NCBI RefSeq assembly: GCF_001050035.1
Contig: NZ_CVTA01000007.1
Location: forward strand, 62,001-126,000
Direction: 5' to 3'
Source of the DNA: Mycolicibacterium komanii
GTDB lineage: Bacteria; Actinomycetota; Actinomycetes; Mycobacteriales; Mycobacteriaceae
Length of the DNA: 64,000 bases
In this document: positions 56,257 to 63,942 of the stretch, piece after piece
Layout: each line of letters opens with the position of its first letter
Position numbering within the stretch: position 1 is the stretch's first letter
The notes under the pieces: model-generated
Databases searched by the model: none
The model's input: the letters and a program-made list of their open reading frames with translations, nothing else
What the model was told of the DNA's origin: nothing
Position numbers and translations under genes: made by a program

Positions 56257-56865
56257 TTTGGTGGTGAGCGACTCGACGATACCGAGCACCTAGGCCGGCC
56301 CTGGCGTATCCACGAAATCGCCGGCGACTTCGAAGTAGTCGACGTGTGGGCCCTTCCCACGCCCGGCGGCCCCGACGACTTCGGCGACCTCGTCGACCTC
56401 TGGCGCACGTTCGACCCCAGCGGGGCCTCCCCCGTCGTGCGCGCGCTGTTCGCCGTCCGCTGGACGCTCGGAAAGTGGTTCGCTCTGGACACACCGCAGG
56501 AAGGGCTGGGCGTACGCGTCCCGACGCTGCGGGACCGGCTCGCGCCGGAGTTATGTCCTACGGCATCACAACTCGGCGTCGCGCAAGAGCACTTTCAACC
56601 GCTGTACCTCACCGAGGACGAGTTCGCGATGGAGCTTGCCAACCGGACCGTGCACGGGGTTCTGCATATCGGTTGGGTGGCCGGTGCGTCCGGTGCTCAC
56701 CACGGGCAGATGGCGGTTCTTGTCCGGCCCAACGGTGCGATGGGCCGGACGTATCTGACAGCGATCGCGCCCTTCCGGCACCTGATCGTCTATCCGCTCA
56801 TGCTGCGCGATATCGGTCGGCTGTGGCGCACGCGGCCGACCGTGAAACCGACACCGCGAAAGTAG
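56254..56865 (+). CDS. DUF2867 family protein
   Basis: The 203-residue protein contains WRIHEIAGDFEVVDVWALPT, FGDLVDLWRTFDPSG, ALFAVRWTLGKWFALD and a C-terminal HHGQMAVLVRPNGAMGRTYL then FRHLIVYPLMLRDIGR, which fit DUF2867. The family is probably a ligand-binding SRPBCC-like fold without assigned function. The ATG is the last triplet of the palindromic operator, implying a very short leader; a GTG at 56227 is the alternative. It is followed after six bases by a related-looking gene. Confidence 0.7.
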   Translation: MFGGERLDDTEHLGRPWRIHEIAGDFEVVDVWALPTPGGPDDFGDLVDLWRTFDPSGASPVVRALFAVRWTLGKWFALDTPQEGLGVRVPTLRDRLAPELCPTASQLGVAQEHFQPLYLTEDEFAMELANRTVHGVLHIGWVAGASGAHHGQMAVLVRPNGAMGRTYLTAIAPFRHLIVYPLMLRDIGRLWRTRPTVKPTPRK

Positions 56866-56871
56866 GCAACC

Positions 56872-57351
56872 ATGAGGAGCACCCAAGCTTTCGACCACCG
56901 CGTTCAGCAGATCCGCCCGGTGGATGCGCTGCTGTCCATGAGCACGCTCGGGCGCGTCGACTACGCCGATGCCTTCGAGGTTGCCGTGGAACACCCGCTC
57001 GACCGCAGCGCCGAAGAGTGGATGCGGACGATGTTGGAGGGCGCATCGATTCACATGCGCATCCGGTTGCTCTCGGCGTGGTCGGCGATCGGACTCAAGC
57101 TGCGGACCCCCGGATCGAGTCGGACGATCCTCGGGTGGCCCATCCGCGCCACCGACGCCGATTCCGTACTCCTCGGGGCACATTCGCGTATCGGTATGCC
57201 CGGGGAGTTGTTGATCTGCCGCCGGGACGGCGGGTTACTGTTCGCGACGTTTGTCCGTCAGGACAATCCGATCGCGCGCAGGTTGTGGTCGACGATCGAG
57301 GAGTCGCACGTGCAAACGGTGCGATCGCTGCTCGAAGGAGTCTGTCGCTAG
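56872..57351 (+). CDS. Hypothetical protein, probably cotranscribed with the DUF2867 gene
   Basis: The 159-residue protein has FDHRVQQIRPVDALLSMSTL, GRVDYADAFEVAVEHPLDRS, AEEWMRTMLEGASIHMRIRL and VLLGAHSRIGMPGELLICRR, then FATFVRQDNPIARRLWSTIE. It gives the impression of a small alpha/beta ligand-binding fold, possibly a distant relative of its upstream neighbour. It starts six bases after that gene, so the two form an operon under the TetR. Its stop overlaps the convergent secreted-protein gene by 4 nt (CTAG). Confidence 0.6.
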   Translation: MRSTQAFDHRVQQIRPVDALLSMSTLGRVDYADAFEVAVEHPLDRSAEEWMRTMLEGASIHMRIRLLSAWSAIGLKLRTPGSSRTILGWPIRATDADSVLLGAHSRIGMPGELLICRRDGGLLFATFVRQDNPIARRLWSTIEESHVQTVRSLLEGVCR

Positions 57352-57947
57352 GGCGTCGGTGCCGGAGGCGCCGGCGCGAGAGGCGCGGGTGGGGCCGGCG
57401 CCGCGGGCGCGGGAGCTGCCGGCGCGTTCGGCACGTTGGGTCCGGGCACCTGATTCGGGATGGGGGTGTTCATACCGCGCTGCGCGAGGCCCATGATCAA
57501 CGCTTCCTTACCGCTGATCTCCTGGCTCTGCACGGCGTGCCACAGGTCCTTCAGATAACTGATGTTCGGGCTCTCGTTCCCCCGACCGGTCGGGTCCAGG
57601 GTGGTGCCGGGTGGCAGCGTGTCCGGGCTCGCCAGATGCGAAACGCCCTCCGGTTCGGTGGGGGCGGGTGCGGCTGCCGGCTCGGGTGCCGGTGCAGGCG
57701 GTGGCGCGGCCGGCGCCGGGCGTAGAACCGCCAACGGATCGGCGGGCGCCGGCGCGGGGGCGGCAAGCGGGGCGGGCGCCGGTGCCGCGGCGGCCGTGAC
57801 CGCTGCGCTGGCCGGAGGCGGCGGCGGTGCCGGCGGAGGCGCGGGAGCGGCTGGGTCGGCGAAGGTCTGGGGCGCGGCGGCCATGAGAGCCGCGGCCATC
57901 CCTGCGCCCAGCAGCGAAAGCCTCTTCGGGTTGATGACGATCCTCAC
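57348..57947 (-). CDS. Secreted Pro/Ala-rich protein
   Basis: The 199-residue product has a signal peptide (KRLSLLGAGMAAALMAAAPQ, then TFADPA). A ~90-residue Ala/Pro linker follows, then a short ordered segment (SHLASPDTLPPGTTLDPTGR; NISYLKDLWHAVQSQEISGK, then EALIMGLAQRGMN) and a second Ala/Pro tail. Such layouts are typical of mycobacterial cell-wall-associated exported proteins. The GTG start is preceded by AAAGGGGGCA, a good ribosome-binding site. Function unknown. Confidence 0.75.
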   Translation of the reverse strand: MRIVINPKRLSLLGAGMAAALMAAAPQTFADPAAPAPPPAPPPPPASAAVTAAAAPAPAPLAAPAPAPADPLAVLRPAPAAPPPAPAPEPAAAPAPTEPEGVSHLASPDTLPPGTTLDPTGRGNESPNISYLKDLWHAVQSQEISGKEALIMGLAQRGMNTPIPNQVPGPNVPNAPAAPAPAAPAPPAPLAPAPPAPTP

Positions 57948-58083
57948 CGCTGCCCCCTTTCCGGGTCCCCGTCTCGAGGCCGGAGTCCCGGCCACTTCGA
58001 CGGCGTCACTTTTGGTTCGAACAGTGTCGCAGAATTGTTACAGGAGTGCTCGCCGTGACGAATAGGTCAATAACCGCGCCCTA

Positions 58084-58097
58084 GAGAACACGTTCCA
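58084..58097 (+). promoter_or_regulatory. KstR-like operator GAGAACACGTTCCA upstream of cyp125
   Basis: The AACNNGTT core and the final A match the KstR consensus; the first base is G instead of T. It lies about 100 nt before the CYP125 start, where KstR control is expected from M. tuberculosis biology. Confidence 0.65.
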
Positions 58098-58200
58098 CTT
58101 CACTTTTCGTCGGACTTTCCCGAACCCGCTTCACCTGGCCCCATCTGTGGTGTAGCAATGCGGTGAGGGCACTAGACCACGTCATGTGAGGGATGCAGCC

Positions 58201-59451
58201 ATGCCGACTCCGAACCTTCCGCCCGGATTCGATTTCACCGATCCAGACATCTACGCCGAACGTCTGCCGGTCGACGAACTGGCCGAGCTGCGCAAGGTGG
58301 CGCCGATCTGGTGGAACGAGCAGACGAAGGGGAACCTGGCCTTCGGTGACAAGGGCTTCTGGGTAGTCACGCGGCACAAGGACGTCAAGGAGATCTCGCG
58401 GCGCAGCGACGTCTTCTCCAGTAACAAGAAGACGGCGCTGCCGCGCTACCGCGACGAGGCCGATGCGGATTCACTCGAGGGTGGCAAGGTGGTGCTGCTC
58501 AACCAGGACGCTCCGCACCACACGCATCTGCGCAAGATCATCTCGCGGGCCTTCACGCCACGCGCCATCGAATCACTGCGCGACGAACTGCGCGAGCGTG
58601 CGGCCAAGATCGCCAAAGCCGCCGCCGCGGAGGGGTCGGGCGACTTCGTCGAGCAGGTGTCGTGCGAGCTTCCCCTGCAGGCGATCGCCGGGTTAATGGG
58701 CGTTCCGCAGGAAGACCGGATGAAATTGTTCCACTGGTCGAATCAGATGGTGGGCGACCAGGATCCGGAGTACGCCCGCAACGACCCGACCGCAGCCTCG
58801 GTCGAGCTGATCATGTACGGCATGCAGATGGCCGCGGAGCGAAGCAAGAATCCGGGCGATGATCTGGTGACCAAGCTCGTGCAGGCCGACGTCGAGGGGC
58901 ACAAGCTCACCGACGACGAGTTCGGCTTCTTCGTCATCCTTCTCGCTGTCGCCGGCAACGAGACGACGCGCAACTCGATCACCCAGGGCATGATGGCGTT
59001 CACCGAATTCCCGGACCAGTGGGAGCTTTTCAAGAAGGAACGCCCCGTCACGGCCGCCGACGAGATCGTGCGTTGGGCCACGCCGGTGACGTCCTTCCAG
59101 CGCACCGCGCTCGAGGACACCGAACTGTCCGGGGTGCAGATCAAGAAGGGCGATCGGGTCGTCATGTTCTACCGGTCGGCCAACTTCGACGAAGAAGTCT
59201 TCGAGGACCCCTTCACGTTCAACATCCTGCGAGATCCCAACCCGCACGTCGGATTCGGCGGTACCGGTGCGCACTACTGCATCGGCGCCAACCTGGCCCG
59301 GATGACGATCGACCTCATCTTCAACGCGATAGCCGACGAGATGCCCAACCTGAGGCCGCTGGCTCCGCCCGAGCGGCTTCGGTCGGGCTGGCTCAACGGC
59401 ATCAAACACTGGCAGGTCGACTACGTCGGCGCGGGTACCGACGGTCAGTGA
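58201..59451 (+). CDS. cyp125: Cytochrome P450 CYP125, steroid C26-monooxygenase
   Basis: The 416-residue P450 starts MPTPNLPPGFDFTDPDIYAE, which together with LNQDAPHHTHLRKIISRAFT, the I-helix AGNETTRNSITQGMMAF (Ala251 to Thr256) and haem motif FGGTGAHYCIGANLAR (Cys360) closely matches CYP125A1. CYP125 oxidises the C26 terminal carbon of cholesterol and cholest-4-en-3-one, the first step of side-chain degradation. The ATG with GAGGG upstream is preferred over the GTG five codons earlier. Several CYP125 paralogs exist in fast growers, so this need not be the main copy. No cholesterol-degradation neighbours are adjacent. Confidence 0.92.
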   Translation: MPTPNLPPGFDFTDPDIYAERLPVDELAELRKVAPIWWNEQTKGNLAFGDKGFWVVTRHKDVKEISRRSDVFSSNKKTALPRYRDEADADSLEGGKVVLLNQDAPHHTHLRKIISRAFTPRAIESLRDELRERAAKIAKAAAAEGSGDFVEQVSCELPLQAIAGLMGVPQEDRMKLFHWSNQMVGDQDPEYARNDPTAASVELIMYGMQMAAERSKNPGDDLVTKLVQADVEGHKLTDDEFGFFVILLAVAGNETTRNSITQGMMAFTEFPDQWELFKKERPVTAADEIVRWATPVTSFQRTALEDTELSGVQIKKGDRVVMFYRSANFDEEVFEDPFTFNILRDPNPHVGFGGTGAHYCIGANLARMTIDLIFNAIADEMPNLRPLAPPERLRSGWLNGIKHWQVDYVGAGTDGQ

Positions 59452-59752
59452 CGGAGCACTACGCCTGAGGTCTTCCCCCGATCAGTGGACACCGCCGTCC
59501 TCCGCAGAAGCGTCCGATCGGCGGACGCGCGATGCCGTCTGGGACCGATATTTTCATTTCGACACCTGAAAGGAAGCGGGTGTCGAGGTTCTACCCGGAC
59601 GGGATCGTCTACCAAGCCGGGTCTTGCACGCAAGACCGGACTGCGGGATGTCCATCGGGGGCAAGCTTTGCCCACAGTCCGTCCCGTCCGGGCTCCCCTC
59701 TCGCGCGATGACGCGCGTCAAGGCGCGGAGTTCAGCCCCGTCGACAGCGGGA
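59452..59752. other. Non-coding region with nested inverted repeats
   Basis: No credible protein frame exists here. The region carries, in order: a hairpin TCGACACC / GGTGTCGA (59559-59586); outer arms CCCGGACGGGA (59594-59604) and TCCCGTCCGGG (59682-59692), 11 of 11 paired; inside them a hairpin GGTCTTG-CACG-CAAGACC (59620-59637), a stem GGACTG / CAGTCC (59638-59643 with 59675-59680) and a hairpin GGGCAA-GCT-TTGCCC (59659-59673). A further CGCGCG-ATGA-CGCGCG follows at 59702. It may be a structured RNA, a composite terminator between convergent genes, or a mobile-element remnant. Confidence 0.6.
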
Positions 59753-60076
59753 CTAGAGCCCATCCCCTATGTGGTGGTCTGGCTGCCCCAACTTGACCGG
59801 CGGGTTCGCCGGGTCGTTCCGGTAGCACTGATGAAACGGCGACGTCACGCCGTTCAACTGCCCTTGAGGGCCGCCGAAGACCGGTTGCGATGCGACGTCG
59901 ACACATCGTGTCCAAGACCCGTCAGGCTGCACCGGGCCGTCGCAGTACAGCGCCCCAAGAAGATTGGTCTCACAGTTGGTTCCCGCCGGATCGCCGGGAT
60001 ACGCCTGCGCAGTGGAGGCGACCGCCAGAGCCATTGCGGCGACGCCCAGACCGACCAGTAGAGCGCTGTTCTTCAT
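59753..60076 (-). CDS. Small secreted protein
   Basis: The 107-residue product has a clear signal peptide (MKNSALLVGLGVAAMALAVA, then STAQA). The mature region carries TNCETNLLGALYCDGPVQPD, GSWTRCVDVASQPVFG, and SPFHQCYRNDPAN. Four cysteines suggest two disulfides. This CDGP-x3-DGSW-x-RC pattern recurs in mycobacterial secreted proteins of unknown function. The ATG follows GGGGACC; upstream frame extension lacks any signal logic. Confidence 0.75.
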   Translation of the reverse strand: MKNSALLVGLGVAAMALAVASTAQAYPGDPAGTNCETNLLGALYCDGPVQPDGSWTRCVDVASQPVFGGPQGQLNGVTSPFHQCYRNDPANPPVKLGQPDHHIGDGL

Positions 60077-60596
60077 ACGGTTGGTCCCCTCGTCTGGGTG
60101 AAGTAATTCGGTTCCGCGATGACGCGCGATGCGACAGTCTGGCGTTGAGCCGCAATAGGTGTCGTTGGCCTGTTCATGATCGTTACCAGTCACATGGCCG
60201 ACGGGGCAAAGTCGTATGGCGCTTGATGGCAGCGGCTGAAGCTCGGCGCTCGAGACTGAGACTCCCACTCGCGAGCGGACACCAGCCGTGGCCAGCCGTG
60301 CTCGACCGAGGTGGCTTCCCCGGTCGGAGCGATTCTTCCTGGTGAGGCCACACGAACACGCACGTCGTCCGCCCTTCGATCGAAGCCGAACCATGGACGC
60401 CACAAACACGCAACACAGTGAGGCCGACTCGGATGCAGCCACATGCGCCGTGGGCGACCCAATTCAGCAAACTCGAATATAGGGAAACCCCTGATTCCTC
60501 CGCCCGGGATTCTCTCTAACCTTTAAGCAAGATGAACCCGTGGCGGGGGCCGGGTCATCTCACATCAATTCATTTCAAAATGTGGGGGATACACGC
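60077..60596. other. Intergenic region without a supported gene
   Basis: Several open frames cross this stretch on both strands, but none shows a ribosome-binding site with a recognisable protein. The right end should contain the promoter of the excalibur gene; a GTGGGGGA ribosome-binding site precedes its ATG. Confidence 0.5.
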
Positions 60597-60794
60597 ATGA
60601 TCAAGACCTTCGTTGTGGCCGCTTTCGTCGTCACGGCGCCTGCCATTGGCCTGGCGCCCGCTGCTCTTGCAGATGGGCCGTATGCGAACTGCAGCGCCGC
60701 GCACGCGGACGGCCGATACGACATTCCGCAGGGCGATCCCGATTACTGGGATGGCGGCGACCGCGACCATGACGGCATTGCATGCGAGTCGTGA
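60597..60794 (+). CDS. Small secreted excalibur-domain protein
   Basis: The 65-residue precursor has a signal peptide (MIKTFVVAAFVVTAPAIGLA, then PAALA). A bare excalibur calcium-binding domain follows, with NCSAAHADGRYDIPQGDPDY and the DxDxDG-like DRDHDGIACES end. Excalibur domains often accompany extracellular nucleases. It overlaps the next gene by 13 nt, so they are coupled. The same domain ends the thermonuclease two genes downstream. Confidence 0.8.
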   Translation: MIKTFVVAAFVVTAPAIGLAPAALADGPYANCSAAHADGRYDIPQGDPDYWDGGDRDHDGIACES

Positions 60795-61141
60795 CTTCGC
60801 GACTCGTCGGTCGGGTCGCTTTGGGATTGCTGACTTGTGGCGTAGCGACATGCATCGGGATACCAGCGGTCGGTGCCGAGCCAGCGGCATTCTCGAGTCA
60901 GGATCATACGTATTTCCGGTTGTTGAGCACCCCGGACGATGACGGTTTCGTTGTCACGGTGACGAATCCCGCGCTCATGCGTGCACAGGGCCTCTTGGTA
61001 TGTCAACGCATCGACAACGGAATGGACGGGTTGGACGCGACATACCAGCTGCAGGCGGAAGGTCCGTACTCCTGGGATGCCGCTAATTACATCGCGTCAT
61101 CTGCTCAAGTGGCTTACTGCCCAGATACTTTGCACTCTTAA
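60782..61141 (+). CDS. Secreted DUF732 protein
   Basis: The 119-residue product has a signal peptide ending near VGAEPAA and a DUF732-like domain: DHTYFRLLSTPDDDGFVVTV, the Cys in GLLVCQRIDNGMDGLDATYQ, and the closing IASSAQVAYCP. The two cysteines are the DUF732 disulfide pair. The function of DUF732 is unknown. It lies between an excalibur gene (overlapping) and a thermonuclease gene 14 nt downstream. Confidence 0.8.
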   Translation: MRVVTSRLVGRVALGLLTCGVATCIGIPAVGAEPAAFSSQDHTYFRLLSTPDDDGFVVTVTNPALMRAQGLLVCQRIDNGMDGLDATYQLQAEGPYSWDAANYIASSAQVAYCPDTLHS

Positions 61142-61155
61142 CGAAGAAGGCATAG

Positions 61156-61938
61156 ATGAGGAAAAGGTCGCGCGGCGATCGTGTCACCGCTGGGCTTTGC
61201 CTCGGTCAGGCTTTACTGGTCGCTACTACGGCGGCCGGCGTGGGCGTGGCGATGCTCTCTGCCCCTGAGGCGGTGGCCGATTCTGTCACCGCAACGGCGG
61301 TTGTCTTGAACGTCGTCGACGGTGACACCATCGACATCCGCGACGACGTCAGGGGCCGACTCCGCGTGCGACTTCTCGGGATCGACACACCGGAAACGAA
61401 GAAGCCCGGCTACACCGTCGGCTGTTGGGGGCCGGAGGCAACGGAGTTCGCGCGCACGACGATGGTCGGGCAGCGAGTGGCACTCGTCCCTGACCCCACG
61501 CAAGACCGCACCGATCACTACGGCCGTACCCTGGCATACCTTGTCCGAGCGGATGATTGGGACTACTCGGTCGAGGCAGCCCGCGCGGGCGCGGCACGCA
61601 GCTACGTGTATGGCGGTGTGCCCGTGAGTCGCTACGCCGCAATAGCGGCGGCCGAGCGCGAAGCCAAGGAGGCAAAGCGTGGGCTCTGGGGTCCGCCGTG
61701 CAACGGCGAGACGGCTTCCAGGCCGGCAACAGCCACGAGTGGGTCGGCGGTGACCGCTCCATCGCCATCGCTCGCCCCGCCTCCCCCGGAACCTTCGGTG
61801 CCGGCGTCGCCCGCGAGCGTCTACTACAAGAATTGCGATGCAGCGCGCGCAGCCGGGGCCGCCCCTATTCGGGTCGGTCAACCGGGATATCGCAAAGGGC
61901 TCGACCGAGACGGCGACGGCACCGCATGCGACAGCTAG
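61156..61938 (+). CDS. Secreted thermonuclease (SNase) with C-terminal excalibur domain
   Basis: The 260-residue precursor has an N-terminal signal segment (LLVATTAAGVGVAMLSAPEA). An SNase OB-fold follows: VVLNVVDGDTIDIRDDVRG, RVRLLGIDTPETKKPG with the catalytic Arg/Asp region, and YGRTLAYLVR. A Pro/Ser linker comes next, then an excalibur domain (YYKNCDAARAAGAAPIRVGQ, then RDGDGTACDS). SNases cut DNA and RNA with calcium, and the excalibur domain likely binds calcium. It is the third gene of a small secreted cluster. Confidence 0.87.
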   Translation: MRKRSRGDRVTAGLCLGQALLVATTAAGVGVAMLSAPEAVADSVTATAVVLNVVDGDTIDIRDDVRGRLRVRLLGIDTPETKKPGYTVGCWGPEATEFARTTMVGQRVALVPDPTQDRTDHYGRTLAYLVRADDWDYSVEAARAGAARSYVYGGVPVSRYAAIAAAEREAKEAKRGLWGPPCNGETASRPATATSGSAVTAPSPSLAPPPPEPSVPASPASVYYKNCDAARAAGAAPIRVGQPGYRKGLDRDGDGTACDS

Positions 61939-61999
61939 CGGTGGTCTCCACCGACGGTCGCGGGTGGCGCTGCGTCACCAGTTCAAGGAATAGGTCGAG

Positions 62000-62287
62000 T
62001 CAGTAGTCGATGATCGAGCGCCAGTACTCCTCCGGAATCTCGGCGTTCGACTTCAACACCATTGCCAGCCCGGTCGCCATCGCGATGCCGAGCAATCCGA
62101 GCCACAGCCCGAAGAGCCCGATGACCGCCCAGCACACCGCGGTGAGCGCCGGCCACGGCGACAGCACTGCCAGCACGGGCGCGAAGAAGAAGCCGGCACC
62201 GATGTACCACGCCGAACCGGCACGGTCGGAGATCAGCACGAACCGCAACCATCGCGGGATCGGCGTCGTAGCGGGAAGAGTTCCCAT
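62000..62287 (-). CDS. Small membrane protein
   Basis: The 95-residue product has about three hydrophobic segments (SAWYIGAGFFFAPVLAVLSP; ALTAVCWAVIGLFGLWLGLL; GIAMATGLAMVL) and a polar C-terminus (KSNAEIPEEYWRSIIDY). The ATG is preceded by GAGAGGAGA, a strong ribosome-binding site. It is divergent from the XRE regulator with a 111-nt gap. Function unknown. Confidence 0.7.
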   Translation of the reverse strand: MGTLPATTPIPRWLRFVLISDRAGSAWYIGAGFFFAPVLAVLSPWPALTAVCWAVIGLFGLWLGLLGIAMATGLAMVLKSNAEIPEEYWRSIIDY

Positions 62288-62398
62288 GATTCTCCTCTCG
62301 GCTCGATGATCACCTCCAACGCTGCCCCGCTGAGGTAACGGCCGCAATTACCTGCGACGTAGTGGATGCGCGGTGCGCGACAGGCCACACTTGCATCC

Positions 62399-63175
62399 AT
62401 GACCTCCGCGGATGTGCAGACCCAGGCTTTCGGCGGCCTGCTGAAGGAGTGGCGCCGGCGCCGTCGGCTCAGTCAGCTCGACCTGGCAATCGCGGCCGAG
62501 GTATCGCCCCGACACGTCAGCTTCATCGAAACGGGCCGATCCTCGCCGAGCCGGGCGATGGTGCTGCGGCTGGCGGAGGTGCTCGACGTGCCGCGCCGCG
62601 AGCAGAACCAGCTGTTGTTGGCGGCGGGCCTGGCCCCGGTGTATCCCGAGCGCTCACTCGACGATCCGGACATGGCCGCGGTCCGGGCCGGCATCGACCG
62701 AGTCCTCAACGCTTACAACCCCTTTCCCTGCATCGTGGTGGATCGCGGTTGGCAGATCGTACGGGCGAACGAGGGCACTGGTGTGCTGTTGGAGGGTGTC
62801 GCCGCTGAGCTACTCCAACCGCCGAACGCGTTGCGCATCGCCCTGCACCCCGACGGGTTGGCGCCCCGGATCCGAAACCTCGCACAGTGGCGACACCATC
62901 TCATCGAGCGCCTGCGGCGCGAGGTCGCCGTCAGCGGGTCGCACGAGTTGTCGACGCTGCTGGCCGAAATCGATTCCTACCCCGGCGGTTCCGGCGGATC
63001 GTCGGATCTGGGCGGCGTCGCGGTGCCGCTCGAGCTCTACACACCCGACGGGCGCTTGCTGACCTTCCTGTCCACCGTGACGACGTTCGGCACCGCGCTC
63101 GACCTCACCGCCGCCGAGCTCTCTATCGAGGCCTTCCTTCCCGCCGACGACGCCACCGCGACCGCCTTGCGGTGA
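62399..63175 (+). CDS. XRE-family regulator with MmyB-type ligand domain
   Basis: The 258-residue protein begins with a Cro/C1 HTH (LLKEWRRRRRLSQLDLAIAA, then EVSPRHVSFIETGRSSPSRA). The MmyB-like LBD follows: YPERSLDDPDMAAVRAGIDR, NPFPCIVVDRGWQIVRANEG, and a C-terminal LYTPDGRLLTFLSTVTTFGT. This PAS-like domain binds fatty acids in some relatives. The adjacent AhpD-like gene on the same strand is a plausible target. ATG was chosen over an upstream GTG. Confidence 0.87.
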   Translation: MTSADVQTQAFGGLLKEWRRRRRLSQLDLAIAAEVSPRHVSFIETGRSSPSRAMVLRLAEVLDVPRREQNQLLLAAGLAPVYPERSLDDPDMAAVRAGIDRVLNAYNPFPCIVVDRGWQIVRANEGTGVLLEGVAAELLQPPNALRIALHPDGLAPRIRNLAQWRHHLIERLRREVAVSGSHELSTLLAEIDSYPGGSGGSSDLGGVAVPLELYTPDGRLLTFLSTVTTFGTALDLTAAELSIEAFLPADDATATALR

Positions 63176-63192
63176 TCGTCGCAAGAGTTCTG

Positions 63193-63208
63193 TTCTGCGG
63201 TCACAGAA
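63193..63208. promoter_or_regulatory. Inverted repeat TTCTG-CGGTCA-CAGAA
   Basis: A 5-6-5 inverted repeat lies between the XRE gene and the AhpD-like gene, 38 nt before the latter's start. It is a possible operator for the XRE regulator. Confidence 0.4.
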
Positions 63209-63246
63209 TCCTTGTCCGCCGTCGTTCCATCCGCGACTGTGACCGC

Positions 63247-63891
63247 ATGACCACGACAGCCGACGCGCCATCCGTCACCTCCCCCGCCCCCACCCGCATC
63301 TCGCGGCTGCAGGTGCCCGCAATCGACGAGTTGCACACCGCCGGGGTACGCGGCTTCTTCGCCAAACAACAGCGCGATGAAGGGCTGACCTCCAACTGGT
63401 TTCGGGCACTCTCACTCAACGAGGAAGACCTCGAACGGCTCAACGCCTACCTGCTTCCACTGCTGGGAACCGATGGCCGCGGCGGTTTGACCGCACGCGA
63501 GCGGGAGGTCGTCGCCACCGTCGTATCCGGTGAGAACCGGTGCGCCTACTGCCATACCAACCACGCCAACAAGCTCGGCAAGGTCGCCGGCGACTGGTCG
63601 TTCGGACAGCGCGTCGCCATCGACCACCACCAGGTCGCCGAGCTCACCGACCGGGAACGGGCGCTGGCCGACATCGCCGTGCTCGTCAACAACCACCCGC
63701 AGGCCATCCGGGACGCGGACGTCGACCGGCTGCGCGCGCTCGGGTTCGACGATCACCAGATTCTCGAGGGCATCTCGATCGCCGCGTTCATCGGCGCCAC
63801 CAATCGGATCGGCATCGCGCTGTCGGTGCCACCCAACCCCGAGTACACCGGCATCCCGGTCGGCAGCCGGGAAACGACACCCGGCCGGTAG
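63247..63891 (+). CDS. Peroxidase-related enzyme, AhpD/carboxymuconolactone decarboxylase-like
   Basis: The 214-residue protein contains the AhpD-type redox motif GENRCAYCHTNHANKLGK (CxxC with the following His), preceded by LTAREREVVATVVSG, and a C-terminal helical half with LTDRERALADIAVLVNNHPQ and DDHQILEGISIAAFIGATNR. This fits the uncharacterised peroxidase-related family of AhpD folds that reduce peroxides through the Cys pair. It follows the XRE regulator gene. Confidence 0.87.
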   Translation: MTTTADAPSVTSPAPTRISRLQVPAIDELHTAGVRGFFAKQQRDEGLTSNWFRALSLNEEDLERLNAYLLPLLGTDGRGGLTAREREVVATVVSGENRCAYCHTNHANKLGKVAGDWSFGQRVAIDHHQVAELTDRERALADIAVLVNNHPQAIRDADVDRLRALGFDDHQILEGISIAAFIGATNRIGIALSVPPNPEYTGIPVGSRETTPGR

Positions 63892-63942
63892 TCCGACCGA
63901 ACCGCGCATGTGCGGCCGCAAACACCAATAGAGTCTGGCGTC

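Noticed and set aside
59559..59692. ydaO/c-di-AMP or 6C RNA motif
   Set aside because: The stems are strong, but the conserved loop sequences of those families (for 6C RNA, C-rich loops) are not present on either strand.
60183..60482. Overlapping open frames on both strands before the excalibur gene
   Set aside because: None has a ribosome-binding site with a recognisable product. Composition is Arg/Pro/Ser-rich shadow type.
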